From Winogradskyella endarachnes (lineage in GTDB: Bacteria > Bacteroidota > Bacteroidia > Flavobacteriales > Flavobacteriaceae), in assembly GCF_009741275.1 (NCBI RefSeq), contig NZ_WOWS01000004.1, positions 186,001-250,000 of the forward strand: a DNA stretch of 64,000 nt, written 5' to 3'. The first letter of the stretch is position 1; every line of letters begins with the position of its first letter. Both the position numbers and the translations under genes were made by a program. The notes under the pieces are model-generated. The model ran no database searches. It saw nothing but the letters and a program-made list of their open reading frames with translations, and had not been told where the DNA came from. This document shows positions 10,157 to 20,280 of the stretch, piece after piece.

Positions 10157-10188
10157 AAAGCAGTCATCTATATTGAGATAACTGCTTT
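10157..10188 (-). terminator. Intrinsic terminator of the T9SS cargo gene
   Basis: Inverted repeat AAAGCAGTCATCT / AGATAACTGCTTT (13-bp arms, one mismatch, 6-nt loop). On the minus strand it is followed by a T-rich run, 23 bp beyond the stop of the gene at 10212. It may also stop readthrough from the antiporter. Confidence 0.75.
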
Positions 10189-10211
10189 GTATTTAAACTA
10201 TAATAGTTTAT

Positions 10212-11084
10212 TTATTCTTTTATAAACTTATTGGTAAAAGTATAACCATTTTCATCGGTTAATTGAACAATGTAAGTTCCTGCTGCTAACGCAGATGTAA
10301 AAATAGTTGAGTCATTAAATTCAACAGAAACTTTTCTTCCTATCATTGTAAATAATTCCACTTTTTTTAATGCCAAATCCTTAACAAATAAATTCTCTGA
10401 TGTTGGATTTGGATATAAATCTGCACCTTCTGTAAAAGATAAGTCTTCTGAGGATAAAGTTGAACTATCTGTTATAGTTATATTATCTAAAAATACATTA
10501 GTAGCATTAGTTGTTATATCTCCTTCAAAACCCCAAAAAGCAAACTGTACGTCATTTACAAAGTAAGAGCTGTCTGATAATTCTACAGAAAAAGTTTCTC
10601 CTCCATCTGTTATAACAGAAGTACTGTCAAAAGCAGCTAAAGAGGTAAAAGTAGACCCACCATCGACAGAGACAAGTAATCTAATTTCATCTCCTGCATT
10701 AAGTGCCTGAAATGTAGTTCCAGAGCCGTGAGCGGCAAAAGCCATGTCCCACTCAATAGTATAACTACCGCTTGTAGGTGTAGTTGATAAATCTACCAAA
10801 GGAAAAATCAACCAGTCACGTTTTACACTATTGGTCATGTTAAGTCTAATTGCACCAGTAGTTCCATTATTATTAAAGCCATCCCTTAGCCATGCGCCAC
10901 CATCATCTACCGAGTAGCCATTAGCGTAGGTACCATCTGTATTTCTTGTTTGATTCCAGTCTCCTAGAGAGAAATTATTTCCTGTAGCAGTGGATGTAAG
11001 ACCTGAAAAGTCTTCAGAAAATACTTGACTTTGTATTGAGATGGTTACTAAGAAAACTAAAAAAGAGAGTAAAATTCTATTCAT
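10212..11084 (-). CDS. Secreted protein with T9SS type A sorting domain
   Basis: A 290-residue exported protein. It has a signal peptide (residues 1-19, ending at about SIQSQ), a beta-sandwich body at about 20-205 that looks like a choice-of-anchor-J/adhesin-type domain, and a C-terminal sorting domain of about 75 residues. The sorting domain shows the usual landmarks: LYPNPTSENL, then a KKVELFTMIGRKV strand, an AGTYIVQL strand and a terminal KFIKE. Such domains send cargo through the type IX secretion system to the cell surface. No enzymatic motif is visible, so an adhesive or binding role is the best guess. It is flanked by its own terminator and by lepA, and looks monocistronic. Confidence 0.82.
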   Translation of the reverse strand: MNRILLSFLVFLVTISIQSQVFSEDFSGLTSTATGNNFSLGDWNQTRNTDGTYANGYSVDDGGAWLRDGFNNNGTTGAIRLNMTNSVKRDWLIFPLVDLSTTPTSGSYTIEWDMAFAAHGSGTTFQALNAGDEIRLLVSVDGGSTFTSLAAFDSTSVITDGGETFSVELSDSSYFVNDVQFAFWGFEGDITTNATNVFLDNITITDSSTLSSEDLSFTEGADLYPNPTSENLFVKDLALKKVELFTMIGRKVSVEFNDSTIFTSALAAGTYIVQLTDENGYTFTNKFIKE

Positions 11085-11216
11085 ATTTAAATATTTAAAA
11101 AGGTTAGTTTAAATAAAAATATAAAAAGTCATAATTAAGAAAAAGATTTGCTTAAATATTTTTAGGTTTTTAGTAAAAACGTTGATAAACCCCTATTTTT
11201 TTATCAAATAGAAACA

Positions 11217-11250
11217 ATAAAACGATTAAAAAACAGATTTGTTAATCGTT
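11217..11250 (-). terminator. Probable terminator overlapping the lepA stop
   Basis: AACGATTAA and TTAATCGTT (9-bp perfect arms, 12-nt loop) flank the lepA stop codon, followed on the minus strand by TTTT. A second, weaker hairpin (TTGATAAA/TTTATCAA, 11182-11207) lies just beyond. Both are low in GC, so efficiency is uncertain. Confidence 0.5.
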
Positions 11251-13038
11251 CAGTTTTAGTACAGCCATAAATGCTTGCTGTGGTATTTCTACATTACCAA
11301 CTTGGCGCATACGTTTTTTACCTTTTTTCTGCTTTTCTAATAACTTACGTTTACGAGAAATATCTCCACCATAACATTTAGCCGTTACATCTTTACGTAA
11401 AGCTTTTACGGTTTCTCGTGAAATAATTTTGGCTCCAATAGCAGCCTGAATAGGGATATCAAATTGCTGACGTGGAATTAATTCTTTTAACTTCTCACAC
11501 ATTTTTTTACCAATACTATGTGCATTGTCTGCGTGAATTAAAGCTGAGAGTGCATCAACGGGTTGAGCATTTAATAAGACATCTAGTCTTACTAATTTAG
11601 AAACTTTCATACCAATTGGGTGATAATCAAAAGAAGCATAGCCTTTAGAGACTGTTTTTAAACGATCGTAAAAATCAAAAACAATTTCTGCTAATGGCAT
11701 TTCAAAAATTAACTCAACACGTTCTGTAGTTAGGTAGGTTTGGTTAACAATCATCCCACGTTTTTCAATACAAAGACTCATTACATTACCAACAAAGTCA
11801 GATTTTGTAATAATGGTGGCTTTTATAAAAGGTTCTTCAACACGATTAACCGTAGTTGGTTCTGGCAAATCACTAGGATTGTTAACTATAAAAGCTTCGT
11901 CAGGGTTTTTGTTGGTATAAGCATGATACGATACGTTAGGAACTGTAGTAATAACCGTCATATCAAACTCGCGCTCTAAACGTTCTTGTATAATTTCCAT
12001 GTGTAACATACCCAAGAAACCACATCGGAACCCAAACCCTAAAGCCGCAGAACTTTCGGGTTGAAATACTAAAGACGCATCATTTAGTTGCAGTTTTTCC
12101 ATAGAGTTTCTCAACTCTTCATAATCTTCCGTATCAACAGGATATATACCAGCAAATACCATTGGTTTTACATCCTCAAAACCTTCAATTACATTGGTTG
12201 TAGGATTGGCAAAATCTGTGATGGTATCACCAACTTTTACTTCTTTTGCAGTTTTTATCCCTGTTATTAAATAGCCAACATCACCAGCTTTTACACTTTG
12301 TTTAGGTACTTGGTTTAGTTTTAAAGTACCAACCTCATCAGCATAATATTCTTTTCCTGTGGCAACGAATTTAATTTTTTGTCCTTTTTTAATTTCGCCA
12401 TTAAATACTCTAAAATAGGTTTCAATACCTCTAAATGTATTGTATACAGAATCGAATATTAAAGCTTGTAAAGGTTCATCAACATTGCCTTCTGGCGCAG
12501 GAATACGTTCTATAATTGCTTTTAAAATATTATCTACTCCAAAACCTGTTTTTCCACTGGCATGAATCACTTCTTCTGGGTCACAACCTAAAAGGTCAAC
12601 AATATCATCTGTAACTTCTTCTGGGTTAGCACTCGGTAAATCTACTTTGTTTAACACCGGAATAATTTCTAAGTCATTTTCTAATGCCAAGTATAAATTA
12701 GAAATAGTTTGCGCTTGTATACTCTGTGCAGCATCTACAATAAGTAATGCTCCTTCACAAGCGGCAATAGAACGAGAAACTTCATAGGAGAAATCTACAT
12801 GACCAGGCGTATCAATTAGGTTTAATACATATTTTTCACCGTTTAATTCATAATCCATTTGTATGGCATGCGATTTTATGGTAATTCCACGTTCGCGCTC
12901 TAAATCCATATTATCTAAAAGTTGAGCTTGCTGTTCTCTAGCAGTTACAGAACCAGTATAATCTAATAAGCGATCTGCTAAGGTACTTTTTCCGTGGTCA
13001 ATATGTGCAATAATGCAAAAGTTACGTATGTTCTTCAT
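11242..13038 (-). CDS. lepA: Elongation factor 4 (LepA)
   Basis: A 598-residue ribosome-associated GTPase that back-translocates or remodels stalled ribosomes. GTPase motifs are all present: AHIDHGKS (G1), GITIKS (G2 region), DTPGHVD (G3), NKVD (G4). The EF-G-like domains follow, and the LepA-specific C-terminal domain is recognisable by a lysine/arginine-rich stretch ([20 protein letters not shown]) and the QQAFMAVL end. The length matches the family (about 598). It is divergent from the outer-membrane receptor gene. Housekeeping gene, confident call. Confidence 0.98.
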   Translation of the reverse strand: MKNIRNFCIIAHIDHGKSTLADRLLDYTGSVTAREQQAQLLDNMDLERERGITIKSHAIQMDYELNGEKYVLNLIDTPGHVDFSYEVSRSIAACEGALLIVDAAQSIQAQTISNLYLALENDLEIIPVLNKVDLPSANPEEVTDDIVDLLGCDPEEVIHASGKTGFGVDNILKAIIERIPAPEGNVDEPLQALIFDSVYNTFRGIETYFRVFNGEIKKGQKIKFVATGKEYYADEVGTLKLNQVPKQSVKAGDVGYLITGIKTAKEVKVGDTITDFANPTTNVIEGFEDVKPMVFAGIYPVDTEDYEELRNSMEKLQLNDASLVFQPESSAALGFGFRCGFLGMLHMEIIQERLEREFDMTVITTVPNVSYHAYTNKNPDEAFIVNNPSDLPEPTTVNRVEEPFIKATIITKSDFVGNVMSLCIEKRGMIVNQTYLTTERVELIFEMPLAEIVFDFYDRLKTVSKGYASFDYHPIGMKVSKLVRLDVLLNAQPVDALSALIHADNAHSIGKKMCEKLKELIPRQQFDIPIQAAIGAKIISRETVKALRKDVTAKCYGGDISRKRKLLEKQKKGKKRMRQVGNVEIPQQAFMAVLKLND

Positions 13039-13212
13039 GTCTTTTTCTAAGGCAATGAACTTGCAAAAAACGAGTTCTAATATCTAATTTGCAAATATAA
13101 TCGATTTCTTGTGCTTTAAACTATCAATTATTACAATTAAACTGTGGCATTTACGGTAAAACCACACTAAAAAGTTAAAAACAATTAATATATTGCTTCA
13201 CAATTTTTGTAA

Positions 13213-15618
13213 ATGGTTTTTAGATTTCGTTATTTCACTTGTACATTATTTATAATACTAACTTCTATTGTTTCTGCCCAAGAGTCTTCAATTTCTGGTA
13301 AGGTAGTAGATACTAATAATAAACCTATTTCTTTAGCTAATGTCGTAATCTATAGTGATGATGATAATACATTTATTAAAGGCACATCCACCGATGACCA
13401 AGGTTTTTTTACAATTAGTAAACTTTCTACTGAAAATTATTTAGTAAAGATTAGCTTTATTGGATATGAAGAATTTGAACAAAAAATTATTCTTAGCGGA
13501 AACTTAGATTTGGCTAATATTGAGCTTAAAGAAATTTCTGAAAGTTTAGATGAAGTTACTGTAGTTGCAAAAAAACCTACGGTAACACGTCAACCAGACC
13601 GACTTATATTTAATGTAGAAAACACGGCTTTAACTGAAGGCTCAACGCTAGGTGTATTAAAAAGTACACCAGGCATTATTGTTTCAGAGGGTAGTATTAA
13701 TATTAAAAGTGCACCAGCTACAGTATTTATAAATAATAGACGTGTACAATTGACGTCTGATGAACTCATAACATTATTAGAAAGTGCGCCTGCCAACAGT
13801 ATAAAATCAGTTGAGGTGATTACAAATCCGCCTGCAAGTTATGATGCAGATTCTGGATCTGTAATTAACATAAAAATGGATAAAAACCTTGTTACAGGTT
13901 ATAGAGGAAGTGTGTTTGCTAATTATACACAAGGTGTTTTTCCTAGGTATAATGCTGGGACGAGTCATTATTTTAAAAACAACAAAATCAATCTTAATTT
14001 AAATTATAGCTATTCTCAAAATAAAATAAACAGAGATCAAGATGATACTATTAACTATTTGGATGATTTAAATGAAATAGATCAAATTTGGAAATCTAAT
14101 ATCAACAGAAACACATGGTCCCAAACACATAACCTTAACCTTAATTTTGATTATTATATTGATGATAATAATACGTTTAGCCTAACAAGTACAGGACTCT
14201 ACACACCTTATTATAAATATTCTGTAAAGAATAGAACTAGTATTTTCGATGAAAACTTAACGTTTCAAGACCGTTTTACTGCAGATAATTTATCTAGAGA
14301 TAATAAATATAATATAGGTACAGATTTAAACTTTAAACACAATTTTGAAAGTGGTGCAAGCCTTACTCTAAATGGTCATTATACTATTTACAATTATAAT
14401 AGAGACCAAAACGTATTTACTAATAATTATGATGCGGCTTATAATTTTGAAGACAGCTCAGAATTTAATACAGATGCCAACCAAAAAACCGATATTATTA
14501 ATGGTAAAATAGATTATAGTTTACCAATAAATGAAACCTCTGGTTTAGATGTTGGTGTAAAATATTCTAACGTAAATACTGAAAGCGATATTACAAGATT
14601 AGATATTATAGCTGGATCAGAAGTAATTAATACAGATAATACAGATGCTTTTATATATGACGAAAATGTTTTTGCAGCCTATTCAAACTATTCAAAATCT
14701 TGGGAAAAATGGGAATTAAGTTTAGGCCTAAGGGTAGAACAAAGTAATATTGAAGGTACCTCTGAAACTTTGGGAGAGACAAATACTCAAGACTATTTAG
14801 ATTGGTTTCCTAATGCGAGTTTATCATATCAAATTTCAGAAGATATAGGTGTAACAGCTAATTATAAACGCAGTATTACAAGGCCAAGTTACACGGATTT
14901 AAACCCTTTTACATTCTTTTTAAATGAGAGCAATGTAGTTCTCGGTAACCCTAATTTAAACCCGACATATAGAGATTATTTTTATTTAGGATTTAACTTT
15001 CTTGAGAATTTTACAATTTCTGGGTACTATAGTAACTATGATGGAGATATTGTTGAGTTACCTAGGCAAGATAATGACACAAATATAATTGCGTATACAC
15101 CAACCAATCTCGATAAAAAAGTAGAGTATGGTTTTGATTTTGAATATATCGCGGCTCCAGCCAATAATTGGGACTTATATTTTGTGACTTCGTTTTATAA
15201 TATTACAGAAGAAGCCAGTTTTGTAGAAGGTTTTGCTGAGCAAAATCAGTGGTCTAATTATAGTATTTTATCTAACAGTTTTTCATTTTTAGAAGATCGA
15301 AGTTTAAATGCTAGTCTCACTTTTACTTGGGTTGGTAAAAACTTACAGCAATTTCAAACTATAGATGATCGGTTAATTTCAGAACTAAGTGTTTCTAAAA
15401 CTATTTTAAAGAAAAAGGGCGTTATAACTTTAGCCGTTGAAGATTTCTTTAACCTTCAAGATTTTAAAACAAGAACAAGCTATTTAAATCAATCAAGTTT
15501 TGGTAATATAGATTCTGATAACCGTTATATTAAACTAGGTTTTCGTTACAAATTTGGTAACACAAAGCTAAATACTAACGAGCGTACTACAGACGCAGAA
15601 GAACGAGAAAGGCTTTAG
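13213..15618 (+). CDS. Outer-membrane beta-barrel (TonB-dependent-receptor-like) protein
   Basis: An 801-residue outer-membrane protein. After the signal peptide (about 1-23, cut near VSAQ) comes a carboxypeptidase-D regulatory-like beta-sandwich (about 26-105, ISGKVVDTNNKPISLANV), a plug-like region (about 130-230, with VINIKMDKN), and a long beta-barrel of the OMP_b-brl_3 type rich in aromatic and Asn/Asp repeats. It is shorter than SusC proteins and has no SusD partner. It is not linked to a recognisable uptake cassette, so the substrate is unknown; metal, peptide or small-ligand uptake are all possible. Confidence 0.85.
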   Translation: MVFRFRYFTCTLFIILTSIVSAQESSISGKVVDTNNKPISLANVVIYSDDDNTFIKGTSTDDQGFFTISKLSTENYLVKISFIGYEEFEQKIILSGNLDLANIELKEISESLDEVTVVAKKPTVTRQPDRLIFNVENTALTEGSTLGVLKSTPGIIVSEGSINIKSAPATVFINNRRVQLTSDELITLLESAPANSIKSVEVITNPPASYDADSGSVINIKMDKNLVTGYRGSVFANYTQGVFPRYNAGTSHYFKNNKINLNLNYSYSQNKINRDQDDTINYLDDLNEIDQIWKSNINRNTWSQTHNLNLNFDYYIDDNNTFSLTSTGLYTPYYKYSVKNRTSIFDENLTFQDRFTADNLSRDNKYNIGTDLNFKHNFESGASLTLNGHYTIYNYNRDQNVFTNNYDAAYNFEDSSEFNTDANQKTDIINGKIDYSLPINETSGLDVGVKYSNVNTESDITRLDIIAGSEVINTDNTDAFIYDENVFAAYSNYSKSWEKWELSLGLRVEQSNIEGTSETLGETNTQDYLDWFPNASLSYQISEDIGVTANYKRSITRPSYTDLNPFTFFLNESNVVLGNPNLNPTYRDYFYLGFNFLENFTISGYYSNYDGDIVELPRQDNDTNIIAYTPTNLDKKVEYGFDFEYIAAPANNWDLYFVTSFYNITEEASFVEGFAEQNQWSNYSILSNSFSFLEDRSLNASLTFTWVGKNLQQFQTIDDRLISELSVSKTILKKKGVITLAVEDFFNLQDFKTRTSYLNQSSFGNIDSDNRYIKLGFRYKFGNTKLNTNERTTDAEERERL

Positions 15619-15621
15619 AAT

Positions 15622-15657
15622 TTAATCTTGCCATTCTGCAATAAATAAGATTGTATC
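15622..15657 (-). repeat. Diverged copy of the 3' end of the TolB-like gene
   Basis: This 36-bp stretch matches 15683-15718, the last codons and stop of the next gene, at 29 of 36 positions. It reads DTILFIAEWQD-stop against DTNLFIAEWRD-stop. It lies 25 bp past that gene's stop, in the same orientation. It looks like the tail of a tandem paralogue whose body was deleted. Confidence 0.7.
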
Positions 15658-15682
15658 TCATTTTGTATATTTCAGAATATCG

Positions 15683-16798
15683 CTAATCGCGCCATTCTGC
15701 AATAAACAAATTAGTATCGCGTCCACCACCATTATTTCTATTAGAAGAAAAGGCTAAATATTTACCATCATTAGAAAACACAGGGAATGCATCAAACGTT
15801 TCACCATGCGTAACGCGCTTTAGATTTTTTCCATCAATATCTATTAAATATAAGTTAAAGGGAAAACCGCGTTCTGCTTCAAAATTAGAAGAGAATAATA
15901 CTTTATCTCCAGAAGGATGAAAAAATGGGCTCCAGTTGGCATTGCCTAAATCCGTTAATTGTCTTAATTCTGAGCCATCTGCATTACAGATATAAAGTTC
16001 CATTTCGGTTGGTTCTACTAATCCTTCAGCCAATAAATCTTTGTATTCTTTTATTTCTTTTTCGGTTTTTGGTCTAGACGATCGGAAGATTAATTTACTA
16101 CCATCTGGCGAGAAAAATGCGCCTCCATCGTAACCTAATTCGTTTGTAATTTGCTTAACGTCTGTACCATCAATATTCATGGTATACAATTCTAAATCGC
16201 CACTTCTTGTTGAGGTAAATACAATTTTATCACCTTTAGGAGATACTGTTGGCTCAGCATCATAACCAATTTCATTGGTCAATTGCTTAACAATATTGCC
16301 TTCTAAATCGGCTACAAAAATATCATAACTATCATAGATTGGCCAGATGTATTTACCATTTTTTCTTAGTGGAGTTTCAGGACATTCTTCACCACCTAAA
16401 TGGGTAGAAGCGTATATAATATGTTTGTTATCTGGCAAAAAATACGAGCAGGTGGTTCTCCCTTTTCCGGTACTTACCATTGGTGGTGCAATACTATCTG
16501 TAAAGGTTTCATTAGCGTTCATTAAAAACATTTGGTCGCAACCAACACCCCATTTTACGTTGTTAGATTGAAACACTAATTGTTTGTCATCAAAACTCCA
16601 ATACGCTTCGGCATTATCGCCTCCATAAGTTACTTGTCTTAAAGATTTAAAATGGGTTTCTTCCGGGTAAATTAACGAATCGTACTTTTTAGTAGCGCCA
16701 GATGTAGTATCGTTAGAATATTCTGAAGCCTCAGACTTTTCGTTTTTACATGACGAAAAAGAAACGAGTATGATTAAAATAACAATGATTTTGTTCAT
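15683..16798 (-). CDS. TolB-like (PD40) beta-propeller lipoprotein
   Basis: A 371-residue lipoprotein (lipobox SFSSC, C17). The body is a set of WD40-like PD40 repeats, each with a core such as AEPTVSPKGDKIVFTSTRSG or GAFFSPDGSKLIFRSSR, forming a TolB-type propeller. No catalytic domain follows, so it is probably a periplasmic scaffold or ligand-binding protein rather than a peptidase. There are no Tol-Pal genes beside it. It is divergent from the M28 peptidase gene (150 bp between starts); the two may share a control region. A 36-bp copy of its 3' end lies downstream. Confidence 0.83.
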   Translation of the reverse strand: MNKIIVILIILVSFSSCKNEKSEASEYSNDTTSGATKKYDSLIYPEETHFKSLRQVTYGGDNAEAYWSFDDKQLVFQSNNVKWGVGCDQMFLMNANETFTDSIAPPMVSTGKGRTTCSYFLPDNKHIIYASTHLGGEECPETPLRKNGKYIWPIYDSYDIFVADLEGNIVKQLTNEIGYDAEPTVSPKGDKIVFTSTRSGDLELYTMNIDGTDVKQITNELGYDGGAFFSPDGSKLIFRSSRPKTEKEIKEYKDLLAEGLVEPTEMELYICNADGSELRQLTDLGNANWSPFFHPSGDKVLFSSNFEAERGFPFNLYLIDIDGKNLKRVTHGETFDAFPVFSNDGKYLAFSSNRNNGGGRDTNLFIAEWRD

Positions 16799-16948
16799 AA
16801 TATAGAATTATAATAAATGGCTTTTAATACCTAATTTTGTGTAAAAATAAGATTTCAAGATCAAATGAGCCACATTGTATTTTTGAAATTACTTTAAATT
16901 TTAATGACGAATTACATTTTTACAAAACAATAAAATAGGTGTTTTAAA

Positions 16949-18193
16949 ATGAAAAAATTAATGTTTTTATTCCTTTTTGCAGGAGTATTATCTTGTAAAA
17001 ACGAACCCAAAGTAGCTGAAAATAAAATTAAAGAAGATGTTATGTTTTTAGCCGATGATAAACTTGAAGGTCGCCAAACAGGGACACAAGGCGAAGTATT
17101 AGCTTCAGAATATCTTATTAAACGCTATACCGAAATTGGGCTTCAGCCTAAAGGAACGGAAGGGTTTTTACAATCATTTTCTTTTAAACCCAAAACAGAT
17201 CCGCATAGCGAAGTAGAATTTACGACCAACGCAGACAGCACAATTACAGGTCATAATGTTATAGGTTTTATAGACAATAAAGCGAAAACTACAATTGTTA
17301 TTGGTGCGCATTATGATCATTTGGGTTTTGGAGGCGAAGGCTCTTTATATCGTGGTAAGGAAAAAGCGATACACAATGGCGCAGACGATAATGCTAGTGG
17401 AGTTGCAGTTATGCTTAATTTAGCAAGCCGATTAAAAATAAAAAACGACCAAGCCAAAATTAAAGACAAAAACAACTATTTATTTATGGCTTTCTCTGGA
17501 GAAGAAATGGGATTGTTAGGCTCTAATTATTTTTCAAAAAACCCAACTATAGAATCTGAATCTATTAATTATATGATTAATATGGATATGGTCGGTAGAA
17601 TGAAAGCTGATAGCACATTAGCTGTTTATGGCACAGGCACATCACCAATGTTTAAACAAACAATCAAAGCAAATAACGATAAATTTAATATTGTTGAAAA
17701 CGAAAGTGGTGTAGGGCCAAGTGATCACACCTCTTTTTACTTAATTGATGTTCCGGTTTTACATTTCTTTACTGGTCAGCATGAAGATTATCACAAACCT
17801 GGTGATGATTCTGATAAGTTGAATTATCAAGGTATGGATCTTATTTCAGATTATCTCTTCAATATTATATCAGATTTAGATGACAATGGTGAGTTAGCAT
17901 TCAGAAAAACTAAAAATGAAAGTGAGGAAACTCCCAGATTTAAAGTGGGCTTAGGTGTTGTACCAGATTATTTGTACGATGGTAAAGGCATGCGAATTGA
18001 CGGCACACGAGAAGAAACTCCAGCCTTTAACGCAGGTTTACAAAAAGGAGATGTAGTTGTTAAATTAGGAGACAGTACTATAACAGATATGATGAGTTAT
18101 ATGAGAGCATTATCTGTTTTTGATAAAGGCGATGAAGCAGCTATCTCTGTAAAAAGAGGCGAAGAAGTTATAGATACTAAGGTGAAGTTTTAG
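16949..18193 (+). CDS. M28 family aminopeptidase lipoprotein with C-terminal PDZ domain
   Basis: A 414-residue envelope metallopeptidase (lipobox VLSC, C16). The dinuclear zinc set is visible: H121 (GAHYDHLG), D146 (GADDNASG), the GEE pair E185/E186, and D213 (NMDMVGR), with a further His in the SDHTSFY or QHEDYHKPGD stretch. Residues about 325-414 form a PDZ-like domain (PAFNAGLQKGDVVVKLGD), which may bind unfolded termini or membrane proteins. The M28 + PDZ layout is common in Bacteroidota. It probably removes N-terminal residues from periplasmic peptides. Confidence 0.9.
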   Translation: MKKLMFLFLFAGVLSCKNEPKVAENKIKEDVMFLADDKLEGRQTGTQGEVLASEYLIKRYTEIGLQPKGTEGFLQSFSFKPKTDPHSEVEFTTNADSTITGHNVIGFIDNKAKTTIVIGAHYDHLGFGGEGSLYRGKEKAIHNGADDNASGVAVMLNLASRLKIKNDQAKIKDKNNYLFMAFSGEEMGLLGSNYFSKNPTIESESINYMINMDMVGRMKADSTLAVYGTGTSPMFKQTIKANNDKFNIVENESGVGPSDHTSFYLIDVPVLHFFTGQHEDYHKPGDDSDKLNYQGMDLISDYLFNIISDLDDNGELAFRKTKNESEETPRFKVGLGVVPDYLYDGKGMRIDGTREETPAFNAGLQKGDVVVKLGDSTITDMMSYMRALSVFDKGDEAAISVKRGEEVIDTKVKF

Positions 18194-18259
18194 TGTAAAA
18201 AAGCAAACTAAAAAAAATAATGTAGATTTGTGAAACAACTAATCTAACTCCCATTTAAT

Positions 18260-18853
18260 ATGAAAAAAATTTTAGCGCTCTTTTGTCTTTTTACTTTATT
18301 AACTGCATTTACTTGCGAAGACGAACCTTTAGATGATGGTATAGATTCTGGATCTAACACTAGTGACACAAATGTTGCTTTAATAGGATCTTGGGATTTA
18401 ACCGATTTTAGTGTAATTCTTGAAACCTCTACAGAATTTAATGGTGAGAGTTTTACCTCTAATATAGACATACAAAGTACAGAAGAAGATTATGTGTTAA
18501 CTTTTACAGAAAGTTCTTTTACTACAAATGGAAGTTATTCATATGATACAAATATTGTATTTAACGGTGAAACTACGCAAAGTGAGCCTTATACATTAGA
18601 AAATGTAAGTGGAAGTGGAACTTATTATACAAGTGGAAACCTAATGACTGTTGATGGTTCTTTTTATGAATTTGAATATGAAGGGATGGACCAAAGTATT
18701 TTAGACGAAGAACAAACTGGAACTTTTGAAATTTCTGAAGATGGGCAAACACTAACGTTTTATCAGGAAGAAACAATTTCTCAAACTGATCCCGTAACAG
18801 GTACAGTAACCTCTAGTGCTACAAACTCTACTTCTGTTTGGACAAAACAATAG
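18260..18853 (+). CDS. Lipocalin-like lipoprotein
   Basis: A 197-residue lipoprotein (lipobox AFTC, C19) with a low-complexity Asp/Gly/Ser linker followed by an alternating beta-strand body starting GSWDLTDFSV, the pattern of the lipocalin-like folds common among Bacteroidota lipoproteins. It is rich in Thr and Ser and has no catalytic motif. It ends at a strong bidirectional terminator. The function is unknown; small-molecule binding is only a guess from the fold pattern. Confidence 0.65.
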   Translation: MKKILALFCLFTLLTAFTCEDEPLDDGIDSGSNTSDTNVALIGSWDLTDFSVILETSTEFNGESFTSNIDIQSTEEDYVLTFTESSFTTNGSYSYDTNIVFNGETTQSEPYTLENVSGSGTYYTSGNLMTVDGSFYEFEYEGMDQSILDEEQTGTFEISEDGQTLTFYQEETISQTDPVTGTVTSSATNSTSVWTKQ

Positions 18854-18883
18854 GTATACAACATCTTTGGTTTTAGCATAAAT

Positions 18884-18927
18884 AAAAAAAGCAGCTATTC
18901 ATTAAAAATGATGGAGCTGCTTTTTTT
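18884..18927. terminator. Strong bidirectional terminator
   Basis: AAAAAAAGCAGCT ... AGCTGCTTTTTTT hairpin between convergent genes (stops at 18853 and 18943). It has a T-run in both directions, so it serves both transcripts. Confidence 0.88.
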
Positions 18928-18942
18928 ATTTAAAAATTAGGA

Positions 18943-19476
18943 TTAAACACCTAAAATTTCAGCATCTACTCTAAATGTAGTATCAATAATTATATCGTGT
19001 GTTTCATTAATAGTTTCGTCTGTTACGGTTTGTACGCGTAAACTAAAACTATCTTTTTTAATAAATTCTTTTAGTTCTTCACCCAGCACATCTAATTCTA
19101 AAATGTTAGAATCTGTGTTTTCTAAATCGTAAACATTAGCAATTTCTACTTCATCTAAATCCTCTGCATCAATATAGATATGTACTTCTTTTAAAAAATT
19201 AAAATCACCATCTTCAGGCGCATCAATGGTAAGTTTTAAACTTTTTAATTTAATACTTTCAATTAAATCTTTGTGTGTGTCATTACTTTCAAAAGACGAC
19301 TCAGATTCTGTGGTAACATCTGGTGTATCTAAAGTAAAAGGGGTGTTTATTAAAGTGGTTGCAGCAATAGAATAATTGGTCTGGTAATCTAAATCAAATT
19401 TTGTTAATTCGTCTACAACATCACAACTAACAAGCACAACAAGTGCCCATAAAATGGTTAATAGGTTATTTTTCAT
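18943..19476 (-). CDS. Hypothetical lipoprotein
   Basis: A 177-residue lipoprotein starting at the ATG at 19476 (an upstream in-frame ATG adds 15 residues that would bury the signal peptide). The lipobox is VLVSC (C18). The body is acidic, with alternating strands and no motif I recognise. It is divergent from the coiled-coil lipoprotein, with 139 bp between starts. Function unknown. Confidence 0.7.
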   Translation of the reverse strand: MKNNLLTILWALVVLVSCDVVDELTKFDLDYQTNYSIAATTLINTPFTLDTPDVTTESESSFESNDTHKDLIESIKLKSLKLTIDAPEDGDFNFLKEVHIYIDAEDLDEVEIANVYDLENTDSNILELDVLGEELKEFIKKDSFSLRVQTVTDETINETHDIIIDTTFRVDAEILGV

Positions 19477-19615
19477 AATAAATAGATTTGGCTGTAAATA
19501 TACATGTTTTACATTAACCACCTATAAATACTACGAAACAACTAAAATTCTTCAATATTGATGTTTAATAGGTTCATTGTATATTTGCAGCCAAATACAA
19601 TTAATTTTAGAATTC

Positions 19616-20269
19616 ATGTTTAAAAAATCACTCGCTATTCTTTCTTTACTTCTTATACTTAGTTCTTGTTGGAAAGACAAAAGTCCTGAGGATTTAATTC
19701 GTCTAAAAGACAAGTTTAAATCTCAAGTTTCTGATTTTGAAAGTAAAAAGGAAGTAGCTAATAAAAAGGTGTCTCAAGGTTTAGAATCTTTAGGTGCTTT
19801 AAAATTAGCATTAGAAGATGCAAAAAATGAAGATAAAGAATTTGCTAAGGTATATGGCGATTGGGAAAAAGTTAATAAGCGTGTAGAAAATTTAAATAAA
19901 GAATACGAAGATTTAAAAACTAAAGCTTCAAACTTATTTACAGCCATGGAAACGCAAACCAATAGTTTAAGCGATGAGAAAAGCCGAAACACTTTATTAA
20001 AGGCCATCAATAAAGCTAAAACCAAGTATAATGTTACATTATCTAATACGTCTGAAGCTATTGGAAAATTAAGATTATTACATAAAGATGCTGTTGATGT
20101 TGTTAAAGCTTTAGAAGTTGCAGCAGCTTTAAATTCGTTTGATTCTATTAACGGACAAATGAAAAGTATAGAAGATAGAGTAGATGGCATTATGCAAGAG
20201 TTAAACGTTGCTGTTGTTGAGAGTAAAAAACTCTACGAGAAAAAAATAACAGAATTAGGCAACGATTAA
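19616..20269 (+). CDS. Coiled-coil lipoprotein of unknown function
   Basis: A 217-residue lipoprotein. The ATG at 19616 is chosen because it places the lipobox LILSSC (C18) correctly; an earlier in-frame ATG adds a non-signal stretch. The rest is almost all charged helix with heptad-like spacing (residues about 25-215; lysine- and glutamate-rich, no proline), predicted to form long helical hairpins. It resembles periplasmic helical lipoproteins in general but no specific family. The stop is 11 bp before dusB, so it is probably co-transcribed with it, though a functional link is not obvious. Confidence 0.68.
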   Translation: MFKKSLAILSLLLILSSCWKDKSPEDLIRLKDKFKSQVSDFESKKEVANKKVSQGLESLGALKLALEDAKNEDKEFAKVYGDWEKVNKRVENLNKEYEDLKTKASNLFTAMETQTNSLSDEKSRNTLLKAINKAKTKYNVTLSNTSEAIGKLRLLHKDAVDVVKALEVAAALNSFDSINGQMKSIEDRVDGIMQELNVAVVESKKLYEKKITELGND

Positions 20270-20280
20270 ATAGATATAGA

